6,026 nucleotides of DNA from an uncultured Clostridia bacterium (GTDB lineage Bacteria; Bacillota; Clostridia; Oscillospirales; Acutalibacteraceae). Position 1 is the stretch's first letter. Each line of letters opens with the position of its first letter. Positions 6,000 through 6,026 of this stretch are shown here, piece by piece. The stretch is from contig CALZMC010000042.1 in NCBI GenBank assembly GCA_945788455.1, positions 1-6,026 of the forward strand, written 5' to 3'. Position numbers and translations under genes: made by a program. The notes under the pieces were generated by a model that saw only the letters and a list, made by a program, of their open reading frames with translations, ran no database searches and had not been told where the DNA came from.

Positions 6000-6026
6000 G
6001 ACAAGATTAGCCGAATAAAGTAGAAT
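5998..6026 (+). promoter_or_regulatory. Strong sigma-A-type promoter reading off the right edge
   Basis: A perfect TTGACA (5998-6003) is followed after exactly 17 bases by TAGAAT (6021-6026), 5 of 6 to TATAAT. It points right, away from the lipoprotein gene, so a plus-strand gene is expected just beyond the window. A second TTGACA at 5982-5987 has no good -10 partner. Confidence 0.7.

Overview
The window looks like chromosomal DNA of a low-GC Gram-positive bacterium, probably a gut-type member of Clostridia (Ruminococcus or Oscillospiraceae-like). This rests on AT-rich composition, purine-rich ribosome binding sites, sigma-A-like promoters of TTGACA/TATAAT type, intrinsic terminators with U-tracts, a lipoprotein signal, and protein types I associate with such genomes. 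The genus is an inference. No RNA gene, CRISPR array or insertion sequence was seen.

Layout, left to right. Bases 2-3553 (+) hold the 3' part of one very long gene whose start lies beyond the left edge. Its 1183 visible residues are a succession of short beta-strand, Gly/Asn-rich turns of the kind that build right-handed beta-helices. They are organised as two different duplicated modules and end in a segment resembling the polymer-forming C-terminal domain (DUF7305-like) of pilin-like surface proteins. A strong hairpin terminator closes it. Bases 3661-4413 (+) encode a 250-residue membrane-anchored SGNH/GDSL-hydrolase-fold protein that starts at GTG. Most of its catalytic blocks are altered, so it may be a pseudoenzyme. 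A 17-bp-stem terminator at 4432-4468 separates it from a convergent gene, 5852-4509 (-), encoding a secreted lipoprotein with at least three Asp-box motifs and a sialidase-like beta-propeller. That lipoprotein lacks the usual FRIP motif.

Bases 5853-6026 are a divergent intergenic region. It carries a well-formed promoter for the lipoprotein gene and a second strong promoter reading off the right edge. It also holds a near-perfect LexA (SOS) box and an inverted repeat overlapping the outward -35 element.

All three proteins are predicted to act outside the cytoplasm: a large surface or fibre-like protein, an anchored esterase-fold protein and a glycan-related lipoprotein. Terminators and opposite orientations indicate three separate transcription units, so a shared function is only suggested by their shared location. 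I see no convincing undescribed multi-gene system. The points most worth following are the repeat architecture of the giant protein, the altered SGNH active site, and the putative LexA-linked outward promoter.
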